A stretch of 64,000 nucleotides of DNA from Alcanivorax sp. 24 (lineage in GTDB: Bacteria; Pseudomonadota; Gammaproteobacteria; Pseudomonadales; Alcanivoracaceae), in the NCBI RefSeq assembly GCF_004360225.1, contig NZ_SNUA01000007.1, positions 205,494-269,493 of the forward strand. Direction: 5' to 3'. Below the pieces are notes generated by a model. The model ran no database searches. It was not told the DNA's origin and saw only the letters and a list, made by a program, of their open reading frames with translations. The number at the start of each line of letters is the position of its first letter. The stretch's first letter is position 1. Shown one piece after another: positions 48,989 through 57,623 of this stretch. The translations under genes and the position numbers were made by a program.

Positions 48989-49379
48989 TGATGTCTCCAG
49001 ATAACCGGTTTTGTCCCTGGTCCGGTCTCCCCCAAATATAAAGAGCGGGGCCGCGACCTGCTGACGGCTCCGGTATTACCCATTTTCTGCATACCCCGGG
49101 TAAATATAGAGGCCGTCGGCGCGAATCGGTTCCCACTCTGCACGTCGCGGATTAAAGGGGCTTTAACACGCTCCATGCGGTGATGGCAGGTGGCGGCGAA
49201 GAGCGCATTGTGCCCCCATGCCGAAATGGACGCAAAGACCGCTTCAGCGGCGGCGGGGCCCTGTCGTTGGCGACAAAGACTGCTATATTGGCGCACAATG
49301 CCGTGGAGTCCCGAGCGCGGACTCCGAGATGATACAAAAGGCCGTTCCCGGCCTGACAGGATGCAAGTGGGGATCACCG
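48989..49379. other. Intergenic region between divergent dsbD and DUF2333 genes
   Basis: No gene was found in these 391 bases. A TATATT sequence at about 49282 could be a -10 element for the DUF2333 gene, but no convincing -35 element accompanies it. A small hairpin AGGCCG-TTCC-CGGCCT lies near 49340. GGACGCAAAG at 49228-49237 resembles part of a c-di-GMP riboswitch but lacks the rest. Confidence 0.5.
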
Positions 49380-50372
49380 ATGAGTAATGAGAAGTTCTCC
49401 CAGAAGATGGGCGACCGGTTGCTGGACCCGGCCAATAACCGGATATGGAAAGGCGCCCTGTGGTTGATCGTGATCCTGCTTCTGGTGGACGTACTGCTCG
49501 GCTGGTACTGGAGCTGGGAGCCGGATCTCCAGGAGGTGCGGGCTCCGGCCAGCGCGCAACCCGGCGAGGTGGTGACCCTGGAGGTGATCCACGTGGCCAG
49601 CACCCTGCTGGACAAGCCCGGAGGCTATCTCAGCAACGACATTCTGCCGCATCGCTTGTGGCTGGATAACATGCCGGCCTGGGAGTTCGGGGTGTTGGTG
49701 CAGTTACGGGATATGGTGAGGGTGATGCGCCGGGACATGAGCCGATCCCAGTCCCAGAGCCAGGAAGACCGTAATCTTGCCATCGCCGAGCCGCAGTTCA
49801 ACTTTGACTCCCGCAGCTGGGCCATGCCCGCCACGGAAAGCGAGTATCGCCGTGGCATCCGGGCGCTGGAGCGTTACCTGGAAAGCCTGCGTTCCGGTGA
49901 AGGCCGGTTCTACGCCCGTGCCGATAACCTGAATTCGTGGCTCAATGAGGTACAGAACCGGCTCGGGGCCCTCAGCCAGGATCTCAGCCGCAGCGTCGGA
50001 CGCACCACGCTGGACACTGAGGAAGACACCCCGGTGACCCAGTTGGACAGCAAGGAACGGGTGGTGAAAACCCCCTGGCTGAAAATCGATGACGTTTTCT
50101 ACGAAGCGAGAGGCGCGTCCTGGGCGCTGGTGCAACTGATGCGCGCCTTGGAAGTGGAATTCGCCGATGTGCTGCGCAAGAAGAACGCCACGGTCAGCTT
50201 CCGGCAAATGGTCCGTGAACTGGAAGCCACCCAGGAAACCCTGTGGAGCCCGATGGTCCTGAACGGCTCGGGGTTCGGTGTCTTCGCCAATCATTCCCTG
50301 GTCATGGCCAACTACCTGTCCCGCGCCAACGCTTCCCTGATTGATCTCCGGAAGTTGCTGCAGGAGGGGTAG
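49380..50372 (+). CDS. DUF2333 inner-membrane protein
   Basis: A 330-residue protein with one membrane helix near the N terminus (about 24-45) and a large, mostly helical periplasmic part. It matches the DUF2333 family found in marine gammaproteobacteria; no function is known. The ATG at 49380 gives a short cytoplasmic tail MSNEKFSQKMGDR. The stop is followed by element E3 and a strong terminator, so it is monocistronic. Confidence 0.82.
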   Translation: MSNEKFSQKMGDRLLDPANNRIWKGALWLIVILLLVDVLLGWYWSWEPDLQEVRAPASAQPGEVVTLEVIHVASTLLDKPGGYLSNDILPHRLWLDNMPAWEFGVLVQLRDMVRVMRRDMSRSQSQSQEDRNLAIAEPQFNFDSRSWAMPATESEYRRGIRALERYLESLRSGEGRFYARADNLNSWLNEVQNRLGALSQDLSRSVGRTTLDTEEDTPVTQLDSKERVVKTPWLKIDDVFYEARGASWALVQLMRALEVEFADVLRKKNATVSFRQMVRELEATQETLWSPMVLNGSGFGVFANHSLVMANYLSRANASLIDLRKLLQEG

Positions 50373-50378
50373 AAAAGC

Positions 50379-50579
50379 AGTTGACAGTTGATAGTGGACA
50401 GTTGACAGCGAAAAGAAAAATGCGGTGATGCAAAGCCTGTTTGCGTATCAGCAAAGAGCGGAGAATTAATGTTTAGGAGTAGAGAGGCCGCGCTCAAGTT
50501 TTGGGCGCGGCCTCTTTGCTTTCAGATCAATCGGCCATGTCTCGCGCCGCTATCAACTGTCCACTATCAACTGTCAACT
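50379..50579. repeat. Composite element E3: inverted AGTTGAC-type heptad arms around a terminator
   Basis: The left arm (50379-50406) is identical in unit order to that of E2: AGTTGAC, AGTTGAT, AGTGGAC, AGTTGAC. The right arm (50552-50579) is ATCAACT, GTCCACT, ATCAACT, GTCAACT. The core has no REP pair but a strong hairpin. It spans 201 bases. The right arm overlaps the cmoA stop and encodes its last residues (AVDS). Confidence 0.9.
50483..50515 (+). terminator. Strong stem-loop terminator inside E3
   Basis: AGAGGCCGCGC pairs perfectly over 11 bases with GCGCGGCCTCT across an 11-base loop and is followed by TTGCTTT. It would end transcripts of the DUF2333 gene and, since the stem is symmetrical, may also act on read-through from cmoA. 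Confidence 0.85.
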
Positions 50580-51313
50580 GCCTTTGTTCCGAGAAAACCC
50601 GCGAAATTATACCACTTGAAAAACACATCCACGTTGTCCAGGCCGGCGCGGGAGAGGATCTTGAGGTTCTCGTCCAGACGGTAGGGGATCAGGACGTTTT
50701 CCAGGGCTTCGCGTTTTTGCGCGATTTCGGTTTCCGAGTAGCCGTTACGCTTCTTCATCTCGTAGTACAGCTTGATCCAAAGACGGTTGAGGCAGGCGTC
50801 GTTGCCCAGCACTTTTTCCACCAGGATCAAGGCGCCTCCGGGTCGTAACCCTTCCACGATCGAACGCAGCAGCCCTTCGCGATTAAGTGGGCGCACGAAC
50901 TGCAGGGTGAGATTGAGGACCACCACCGAGGCGTTTTCCACCTGCACGCCTTCATTGAGATCGGCGTATTCCAGGCGCAGGCGGCCGGACAGGCATTGCT
51001 CGGCCAGATTGTGCCGGGCCCGCTCCAGCATCGCCGGGGAGTAATCGCAGCCCACCAGCTCCACGTCCGCCGCCACGGTTTGATCCAGCGTTCCAAGGGT
51101 GGTGCCGGTGGAACACCCCAGATCGTAGACGCGGGATCCCGGAATGGCGAATTCCCGGGCCAGCTCCCCGATCATGCGCTGTTGCTCCCAATATTGAGGG
51201 ATGCTGCGATCAAGCATGTCATCGAAAACGGCGGCGGTATTCTCGCCGAAATCAAAATCGCTGATGGCCTGTTCCTCGGCGGCGAAGAGGCGGTCCTTTT
51301 TTTGGGATGTCAT
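50567..51313 (-). CDS. cmoA: CmoA, carboxy-S-adenosylmethionine synthase
   Basis: A 248-residue enzyme that makes carboxy-SAM from SAM and prephenate for wobble-uridine modification of tRNA. The SAM site VYDLGCSTGTT is typical of CmoA; LNLTLQFV and EKVLGND follow. In E. coli cmoB follows directly; here the downstream space is element E3 and cmoB is not in the window, so it must be elsewhere. Confidence 0.94.
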   Translation of the reverse strand: MTSQKKDRLFAAEEQAISDFDFGENTAAVFDDMLDRSIPQYWEQQRMIGELAREFAIPGSRVYDLGCSTGTTLGTLDQTVAADVELVGCDYSPAMLERARHNLAEQCLSGRLRLEYADLNEGVQVENASVVVLNLTLQFVRPLNREGLLRSIVEGLRPGGALILVEKVLGNDACLNRLWIKLYYEMKKRNGYSETEIAQKREALENVLIPYRLDENLKILSRAGLDNVDVFFKWYNFAGFLGTKAVDS

Positions 51314-51515
51314 AAAGCTGTCCCCGAAATCAACCAGGATCGGTCACTACCGTGGCGTTCATGTGTCGGCGGCGCGCGCCGTTTCCCTGGAGTGTCCCGC
51401 AGGATCATGACAGTTGTGTTGATGGTCGGCGGCGCCTGCATCCATGGCGCGGACGGAACAGGGCGCGCCGGGTGCTGCCCATCCGGTCAATACGAGGGGC
51501 AAGCAGGAGGTCCTT

Positions 51516-52664
51516 TTGTCCAAAACCTCGATGCATAAGTATAAATGGGAAAAATACCTCCCGGTCCGGCGCACCAAACTGCGCAGCTATCTGGTGGCGG
51601 GGGGCGTGCTTATCGGCCTGGCGGGGCTCAACAGCATGGCGCCGTTGCCGTTTTCAGCGGGCGCGGTGTGCATGGCCGTGGCGGCCTGGCTGCACGTCTG
51701 GGCCAAAGGTCATCTGGAGAAGAACGCCACGCTGACCCGGTCCGGTCCCTACCGCTGGGTTCGCGACCCCTTCCACCTTTCCAATTTCTTCATGGATCTG
51801 GGGCTGTGCCTGATCATCAATAACGGCGTGTTCACCCTGGTGATGATGACGTTCTGGGTCATTGCCTATCGGCATCGGCTGTGGGAGGAAGATCAACAAC
51901 TGGTGGACATCTTCGGTGACGAATACCTGGAGTACCGCGCCAGGATCCCACGTATGATTCCCTACAAGCCACCGATGGACAAGAAGTACGACAAGCCCTT
52001 TTCCGTCAGGCACGCGCCGATCTACCGGGGCAGTGTCTGCACGCGTCTGTTCCGGCTCGCCTCCTACCCGTATTTATTTTTCGTTGCCGCCGAGATCGGC
52101 CAGAAGGGCACCAACATACTGGCGGTGCAACAGCATCCCGCTTTTTACTGGGCCCTGGCGGGGTTCCTGTTCTTTCACTTTCTGTCCCGGGCGGCGGGTG
52201 AGATCACTAAAAGGCGGGCCTCCATTCTGCCGCTGTGGACGCTGCGTCATCCGGTCCGGGGCGTGATCGTATCGGCGATGGTGGTGGCGCTGCTGGCGGT
52301 GGAGATGGCCTGGTCCGGTCCGGGGATTCCGGAATGGCATCTGGATCGAGGGCCGGGGGTGATATCACTGGCGGTGGCGCTGCTGACGATGGTGGCGCTG
52401 CGCGGATTCTGGAACAGCGTGCGCTTCCGGCGTCTGGTCGAGGGCGGTGCTCTGGTTCTGGCCTGGCTGTTCACCCCGGTGCCGTGGCTGGCGCTGGTGC
52501 CGGCCTGCTATTTCTCCGCCGCCTTTCTGTACGGCGATCCGGACCAGCCCGAGGCCGATGTGGACCATGTCTTTCTGGCCACGAAAACCGACGGCGCGGC
52601 GTTGGCGGCACTGGGGCTGTGGATGCCACTGATACTGATCAGCCTGCCCGCCACCTGGTTCTGA
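51516..52664 (+). CDS. Fused ICMT/PEMT-like membrane methyltransferase with extra C-terminal membrane domain
   Basis: A 382-residue protein. The first 160 residues look like an isoprenylcysteine/phospholipid methyltransferase (RSGPYRWVRDPFHLSNF, then EEDQQLVDIFGDEYLEYRARIP). A further 200 residues with about five helices are unassigned. The start is TTG at 51516, chosen for the perfect AGGAGG at 51505-51510 with 5-base spacing; the frame is open from 51444 and an ATG occurs at 51531. The substrate is unknown. Confidence 0.7.
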   Translation: MSKTSMHKYKWEKYLPVRRTKLRSYLVAGGVLIGLAGLNSMAPLPFSAGAVCMAVAAWLHVWAKGHLEKNATLTRSGPYRWVRDPFHLSNFFMDLGLCLIINNGVFTLVMMTFWVIAYRHRLWEEDQQLVDIFGDEYLEYRARIPRMIPYKPPMDKKYDKPFSVRHAPIYRGSVCTRLFRLASYPYLFFVAAEIGQKGTNILAVQQHPAFYWALAGFLFFHFLSRAAGEITKRRASILPLWTLRHPVRGVIVSAMVVALLAVEMAWSGPGIPEWHLDRGPGVISLAVALLTMVALRGFWNSVRFRRLVEGGALVLAWLFTPVPWLALVPACYFSAAFLYGDPDQPEADVDHVFLATKTDGAALAALGLWMPLILISLPATWF

Positions 52665-52707
52665 AGTGAGTATCTTGGGAAAGCAAAAAATGTGATCCAC
52701 GCGGTTT

Positions 52708-52793
52708 CTGTGGGAGCTTGCTTGCAAGCGAATATTGCTAAACGGCTAAACGCCTGAGCGAATCCCATTCGCTTGCAAGCAAGCTCCCCACAG
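52708..52793. repeat. REP-like palindrome pair R7
   Basis: CTGTGGGAGCTTGCTTGCAAGC faces the inverse copy across a spacer with ATTGCTAAACGGCTAAACGCC. It lies at the convergent junction with the metal-hydrolase gene, next to a single right heptad arm. Confidence 0.88.
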
Positions 52794-52816
52794 AGGTCTG
52801 GCCTTTTGTTTTCGCT

Positions 52817-52844
52817 GTCAACTGTCCACTATCAATTGTCCACT
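52817..52844. repeat. Single right heptad arm (E4)
   Basis: Four 7-base units GTCAACT, GTCCACT, ATCAATT, GTCCACT match the right arms of E1-E3 and end 5 bases before the stop of the convergent metal-hydrolase gene. The corresponding left arm is missing, so E4 seems to be a partial composite element. Confidence 0.85.
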
Positions 52845-52849
52845 GTCTC

Positions 52850-53710
52850 TCACGCCACCGAACTGACCGCCGGCTCCGGCAGGGTGTCCCGCCATTGCGC
52901 CACCAGGTCGGTGTTGTCGTCGTCCCAGGGGTGGAAGCGCGGGCTCAGGTAGCGGAACCAGGCCGGGACGGTGGAACTGATCACGCCACGGTAACCGAAC
53001 AGCCGCCACAAGCCCTTGGCCAGCGTCAGTGGTTGCCGGTGGACACCGTCCTGCTTGAGGAACTGCCAGGTGAAGTAGCTGGTGAAGGTGATCAGATAAG
53101 CCGTGCTGATCAGGAAGGCCCGCTGGCGCTGCCAATAATCGCCGTCCACGTCCTGGTACAGATCAAAGGCCACCGCTTTGTGTTCGGTCTCCTCGATGGC
53201 GTGCCAGACCCATAAGGGGCGCACGGAGGGATCCATGCTCTCGATCACGTCCTTGTGGCCGAGAATGGTGTCGGCGAGGATCGCGGTGATGTGTTCCAGG
53301 CCGGCGGTGGCGGCCAGTTGCCGCTCCGGCGGCAAGTGCTTGCGGGCGCCGGCCAGCAGCTTCCGCGTGACGTTCAAGGCACGTTCGACCAGGGCGTCGT
53401 AACCCTGTCCCGCCACCAATTCGTTGAAAGCCTTGTGCTCCAGGGAGTGCATGGCCTCCTGGCCGATGAAGCCGGAGATGTCCTTCTGCCGTTGCGGGTC
53501 GTCGACGCGGTCGCGGAAAGCGCGCACCGCGTCGACGAAAAAGCGCTCGCCGTCGGGGAAGGTGATGGAGAGTACATTCAAAAGATGGGTGGCCACCGGA
53601 TCATTGCCATACCAATAACCGGCGTTCTCCAGACCTTTGAAGTCGAAGTTCATGCGCCGAACCTTAATCGGTTGGCGTGATGCGCTACGTCGACGGGAAA
53701 ACAATCGCAT
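52850..53710 (-). CDS. Predicted metal-dependent hydrolase (DUF/PF10118 type)
   Basis: A 286-residue protein. Histidine/glutamate clusters GQEAMHSLEHKAF, EHITAILAD and WHAIEETEHKAVAFD suggest a di-metal helical-bundle site, as in this family of predicted metal-dependent hydrolases. One or two C-terminal segments are hydrophobic. The ATG at 53710 follows CAGGAGAG; the much longer open frame to 54475 is antisense to the AraC gene and rejected. The divergent AraC gene probably regulates it. Confidence 0.83.
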   Translation of the reverse strand: MRLFSRRRSASRQPIKVRRMNFDFKGLENAGYWYGNDPVATHLLNVLSITFPDGERFFVDAVRAFRDRVDDPQRQKDISGFIGQEAMHSLEHKAFNELVAGQGYDALVERALNVTRKLLAGARKHLPPERQLAATAGLEHITAILADTILGHKDVIESMDPSVRPLWVWHAIEETEHKAVAFDLYQDVDGDYWQRQRAFLISTAYLITFTSYFTWQFLKQDGVHRQPLTLAKGLWRLFGYRGVISSTVPAWFRYLSPRFHPWDDDNTDLVAQWRDTLPEPAVSSVA

Positions 53711-53797
53711 CGGGCTCTCCTGGCGATTCTGCCAATGTGGGTTGTCCGTCAATATGCTCCAGTAGCGGCGACGGGTCTTGTCGTGGAGGGCCAACCT

Positions 53798-54829
53798 GTG
53801 GTGACTTCGGGCCGCGCCTGGTTCGATGCCGGTATCCCCGGCATCTATGTGGTGCTGTTGTGTGACGTGATGAAGGGGCTGGGCAAGGACCCCGCTGTTT
53901 TGTTGGGCGGTGTCGGTGCCAGCCGTGAGCAACTGCTGGCGCCGCAGTGCCGGGTGCCGCTGGAACAGGCCCAGCGTTGCGCGGAACAGGCGCTGGACAT
54001 GGCCGGCGCCGCCGGGCTGGGATTCCGCTATGCCCGTGCCATGCGCATTACCTTGCATGGGCCGGTGGGTCTGCTGGCGCTCTCCAGTGCCACGATTGGT
54101 GATGGCCTCGATGCCGCCCGGCGCTATCTGGGTCTGCGGGCGCCGTTCTGGCACATGGACCGGCGCCGGGAGGAGAGCCGGGTGATTTTCCCGCTGGTGG
54201 CCACGGCCGACCCCGGACGGATCCATGCCTTCGTGGTGGAGGCCATGCTGGTGGGGTTCATCCATATGCTGGAACAGTTGCTGGAAGCGGTACCGGAGGG
54301 CGCGGAACTGCACTTCCGGCAACCGCCGCCACCCCATGCCATGGCGCTGAGGGGGGAAGTGCCGGTGCCGGTTCGCTTCAATCAGGATGAGGATGCCCTG
54401 GTTTTGCCGCAAGCGCTGCTGTCGGTGGCGCCGTTGTTGGCGGATCCGCAGACCGCCGCGCTGGCGCGGGAACAATGCGAGGCGGAGGTCAGCCGCTGGC
54501 GGTCGGAACAGGAGGGGCCGCTGGCCGAGCGGGTCAGGGCGGTGCTGCGCGATACGGCGGCGCCGTTACCGGATCTGGCGGCCATGGCGGAACGCATGGC
54601 GGTGTCGCCACGGACACTGAAACGGCACCTCCAGCAGGCCGGGTCAAGCTACCGGCAAGTCCAGGACGAAGTGCTTTATGAACGGGCCCGGACGCTGCTC
54701 AAGGACCGCCATCAGCGGGTCAGCGATGTGGCCTACGCCTTGGGCTATAACGATGTGGCGAATTTTTCCCGGGCTTTCAAACGCTGGAGCGGGGAGACGC
54801 CGAAGCAGTTCCGGGAAAGGGGGTATTGA
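53798..54829 (+). CDS. AraC-family transcriptional regulator
   Basis: A 343-residue protein: an N-terminal arabinose-binding-like sensor domain (PF12625 type, about 1-200) and a C-terminal double helix-turn-helix (about 245-340; MAERMAVSPRTLKRHLQ and VAYALGYNDVANFSRAFKRW). GTG at 53798 is chosen because GGAGGG lies 7 bases upstream and it leaves an 87-base divergent promoter region; the open frame starts at 53735. Relatives often control lipid or alkane genes; the effector is unknown. Confidence 0.88.
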   Translation: MVTSGRAWFDAGIPGIYVVLLCDVMKGLGKDPAVLLGGVGASREQLLAPQCRVPLEQAQRCAEQALDMAGAAGLGFRYARAMRITLHGPVGLLALSSATIGDGLDAARRYLGLRAPFWHMDRRREESRVIFPLVATADPGRIHAFVVEAMLVGFIHMLEQLLEAVPEGAELHFRQPPPPHAMALRGEVPVPVRFNQDEDALVLPQALLSVAPLLADPQTAALAREQCEAEVSRWRSEQEGPLAERVRAVLRDTAAPLPDLAAMAERMAVSPRTLKRHLQQAGSSYRQVQDEVLYERARTLLKDRHQRVSDVAYALGYNDVANFSRAFKRWSGETPKQFRERGY

Positions 54830-54849
54830 GGGGCGGACAGCGGAGGGGG

Positions 54850-54875
54850 CCGCGACCGGAGGGGACCGGTCGCGG
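54850..54875. terminator. Perfect 10-bp GC hairpin between AraC gene and ppa
   Basis: CCGCGACCGG pairs with CCGGTCGCGG across a 6-base loop in the 57-base convergent gap. No proper T-run follows on either strand, so it may act as a weak bidirectional terminator or mRNA 3'-end stabiliser. Confidence 0.6.
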
Positions 54876-54886
54876 ACTTGGGACTC

Positions 54887-55417
54887 TTATTTGCTGTTGA
54901 AGGCATCCACGGACTTGAGGATTTCCTTCTTGGCGGCTTCGGCGCCGTCCCAGCCGTCCACTTTCACCCATTTGCCGGCTTCGAGATCCTTGTAGTTCTC
55001 GAAGAAGTGCTTGATCTGGGCCAGCAGCAGCTCGGGCAGGTCGTTGATGTCCTTGACGTTGTCGTACAGTTTGGTCAGCTTGGTGTGCGGTACCGCCACC
55101 AGCTTGGCGTCCTTGCCGGCTTCGTCGGTCATGTTCAGGATGCCCACCGGGCGGCAGCGGATCACGGAGCCGGGTACCACCGGGTACGGGGTCACCACCA
55201 GCACGTCCAGGGGATCGCCGTCCTCGGACAGGGTGTTGGGGATATAGCCGTAGTTGGCCGGGTAGAACATCGGGGTGGCCATGAAGCGGTCAACGAAGAC
55301 GGCGTTGCTGTCCTTGTCGATCTCATACTTGATCGGGTCGGCATTGGCCGGGATTTCGATCGCCACGTAGATGTCTTCGGGAATCTCTTTCCCGGCGGGT
55401 ACCTTGGTAAAATCCAT
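54887..55417 (-). CDS. ppa: Inorganic pyrophosphatase
   Basis: The 176-residue family I enzyme hydrolyses pyrophosphate and drives biosynthesis. The metal-binding motif [10 protein letters not shown] is intact, and [14 protein letters not shown] and [13 protein letters not shown] match. Length is normal. It is monocistronic and divergent from upp across 239 bases. Confidence 0.97.
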   Translation of the reverse strand: MDFTKVPAGKEIPEDIYVAIEIPANADPIKYEIDKDSNAVFVDRFMATPMFYPANYGYIPNTLSEDGDPLDVLVVTPYPVVPGSVIRCRPVGILNMTDEAGKDAKLVAVPHTKLTKLYDNVKDINDLPELLLAQIKHFFENYKDLEAGKWVKVDGWDGAEAAKKEILKSVDAFNSK

Positions 55418-55522
55418 GAATCGGTCCTTTCAGCGAGGTTTCAAGGTCAAATCGACAATGGGCGCGGATTATAGCAACCGTGGAGCGGCGCTGGCTAATA
55501 GCCAAAAGTACCGACGTCATGC

Positions 55523-55539
55523 CCGGTCAAAATGACCGG
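55523..55539. promoter_or_regulatory. Palindrome CCGGTCA-AAA-TGACCGG upstream of upp
   Basis: A perfect inverted repeat with 7-base arms and a 3-base loop lies in the ppa-upp divergent region. It could be an operator or an RNA hairpin; nothing ties it to a known regulator. Confidence 0.4.
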
Positions 55540-55656
55540 CCGAAAAGCGCAAATGCCCGGCATGCCTGGCTTTGGGGTTTGTTCAGCGGCGGATAACCCG
55601 ACACAATAGCCGCCTGTATCCCCTATCCAAAGCGCTGAAAACGGAGCCTCCATTCG

Positions 55657-56283
55657 ATGAGTGTGAAAGAAGTTGCCCATCCGCTGGTGAAGCATAAACT
55701 GGGACTGTTGCGGCAGCACAAATTGAGCACCCGTGGTTTCCGCCAGATCACCAGTGAATTGGCGGTCCTGCTGACCTATGAAGCCACCGCCGATATGGAG
55801 TTGGAGCCGGCCACCGTGGAGGGTTGGTCCGGACCAGTGGAAGTGCAGCGAATCAAGGGTAAAAAGGTCACCGTGGTACCGATCCTGCGTGCCGGAATCG
55901 GCATGCTCGATGGCGTGCTGGAGCTGATCCCCAGCGCCAAGGTCAGCGTGGTAGGCCTTTATCGCAATGAAGAAACCCTGCAGCCGGTGGCCTATTTCGA
56001 GAAGCTGGCCCATGACATTCATGAGCGCACCGCCCTGATCATCGATCCGATGCTGGCCACCGGCGGCTCCCTGATGGCCACCATCGACATGCTCAAGGCG
56101 GCGGGCTGTGAACGGCTCCGCGCCTTGGTGCTGGTGGCGGCCCCGGAGGGAATTCAAAAAGTGGCGAAGGCCCATCCGGACGTGGACATCTATACCGCCT
56201 CGGTGGATGAGGGGCTGAACCAGGACGGCTATATCGTGCCGGGCCTGGGTGATGCCGGCGACCGTATTTTCGGTACCCGTTAA
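55657..56283 (+). CDS. upp: Uracil phosphoribosyltransferase
   Basis: The 208-residue salvage enzyme makes UMP from uracil and PRPP. It begins [19 protein letters not shown]; the PRPP loop [10 protein letters not shown] and the uracil-site [13 protein letters not shown] are present. A uracil-type permease follows 22 bases later, so uptake and salvage are co-expressed. Confidence 0.97.
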   Translation: MSVKEVAHPLVKHKLGLLRQHKLSTRGFRQITSELAVLLTYEATADMELEPATVEGWSGPVEVQRIKGKKVTVVPILRAGIGMLDGVLELIPSAKVSVVGLYRNEETLQPVAYFEKLAHDIHERTALIIDPMLATGGSLMATIDMLKAAGCERLRALVLVAAPEGIQKVAKAHPDVDIYTASVDEGLNQDGYIVPGLGDAGDRIFGTR

Positions 56284-56305
56284 CCGATCACGTCACGGAG
56301 ACACC

Positions 56306-57619
56306 ATGTCCGCGACTCCCGGATTCTTCGCGCCGCGCACCGTCCTGGTGGGCGCGCAGATGTTGTTCGTTGCCTTCGGTGCGCTGGTCCTGATGCCATT
56401 GCTCACCGGGCTGGACCCGAGCGTGGCGCTGTTCACCGCCGGGGTCGGCACCTTGTTGTTCCAATGTATCACCGGTTTCTCGATCCCGGTGTTCCTGGCC
56501 TCCTCGTTCGTCTTCATCGCGCCGATCTCTCATGGCGTGCAGGCCTGGGGATTGCCCGCCACCATGGGCGCGCTGATGGTCACCGCCGTGGTCTATGTGG
56601 TGCTGGCGGCGCTGGTGCGCTGGCGCGGGCCGGGATTCCTGCATGTATTGATGCCGCCGGTGGTGACCGGGCCGATCATCATGGTGATCGGTCTGAGTCT
56701 GGCGCCGACCGCGGTGAACATGGCCATGGGAATGAACGGCACTGGCGAGGAGAGGCTGTTTGCTTACGGACCGGCGCTAACGGTGTCGATGGTATCGCTG
56801 GCCACTACCTTGCTGGTGGCCACCCTGGCGAAAGGGTTCTTCCGGTTGTTGCCGATCATGGTCGGGGTACTGTGCGGCTACCTCTCCGCCGTGATGCTGG
56901 GCATGGTGGACTTTTCCGTGGTTACCGAACGTGCCTGGCTGGCGCCGCCGGAATTCGTGCTGCCGACATTCGAGTGGCAGGCGATCATCTTCATGGTGCC
57001 GGTGGCGCTGGCGCCGGCCATCGAACACGTAGGTGACGTGCTGGCGATCAGCAATGTCACCGGCCGGGATTATGTGCGCAAGCCGGGTTTGCATCGCACC
57101 CTGCTCGGGGACGGCGTCGCCAGCGTGGGCGCGGCCCTGGTCGGCGGGCCGCCGAACACCACTTATTCGGAGGTGACAGGCGCGGTGATGCTGACCCGGG
57201 TATTCGATCCCCGGGTAATGGTGTGGGCCGCCGTATTCGCCATCGCGTTGTCCTTCCTGTCCCGCTTCGGAGGGCTGTTGCAAAGCATCCCGGCGCCGGT
57301 GATGGGCGGCATCCTGATTCTTATGTTCGGTTCCATCGCCAGTGTCGGCATGAACACCCTGATCAAGGCGGGGGTGGATCTGGCGCGGCAGAGGAATCTG
57401 GTGATCGTCGCCACCACGCTGGTGTTCGGTATCGGCGGCATGGTGGTCAGCGGCGGCGGCTTTACCCTGCAGGGGATCAGTCTCTGTGGACTGCTGGCGG
57501 TGCTGTTGAATCTGCTGCTGCCTGGCCGGGATCCGGTGGTGACCGATCTGCGCCAGGAGCAGGCGGTGGTGGAGGATCTCATCGAGCATAGCCGTTCCAA
57601 GGCCCGCTCCAAGGATTGA
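56306..57619 (+). CDS. uraA: Uracil/xanthine permease (NCS2 family)
   Basis: A 437-residue transporter with about 14 membrane segments of the NAT/NCS2 family. The signature region around AIEHVGDVLAISNVTGRDY and the later GGPPNTTYSEVTGAVMLTRV place it in the uracil branch, as does upp upstream. The ATG at 56306 has a GGAG site; the open frame to 56249 overlaps upp. Confidence 0.93.
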   Translation: MSATPGFFAPRTVLVGAQMLFVAFGALVLMPLLTGLDPSVALFTAGVGTLLFQCITGFSIPVFLASSFVFIAPISHGVQAWGLPATMGALMVTAVVYVVLAALVRWRGPGFLHVLMPPVVTGPIIMVIGLSLAPTAVNMAMGMNGTGEERLFAYGPALTVSMVSLATTLLVATLAKGFFRLLPIMVGVLCGYLSAVMLGMVDFSVVTERAWLAPPEFVLPTFEWQAIIFMVPVALAPAIEHVGDVLAISNVTGRDYVRKPGLHRTLLGDGVASVGAALVGGPPNTTYSEVTGAVMLTRVFDPRVMVWAAVFAIALSFLSRFGGLLQSIPAPVMGGILILMFGSIASVGMNTLIKAGVDLARQRNLVIVATTLVFGIGGMVVSGGGFTLQGISLCGLLAVLLNLLLPGRDPVVTDLRQEQAVVEDLIEHSRSKARSKD

Positions 57620-57623
57620 GACC

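Noticed and set aside
49201..49390. Possible c-di-GMP (GEMM) riboswitch before the DUF2333 gene
   Set aside because: GGACGCAAAG is present and a short CCAT/ATGG stem precedes it, but the essential GGCAAACC segment and the tetraloop receptor are missing.
52850..54475. A single 541-codon gene covering the metal hydrolase and the region opposite the AraC gene
   Set aside because: Only the part from 53710 matches the hydrolase family; a good ribosome site lies there and the rest is antisense to a clear AraC gene.
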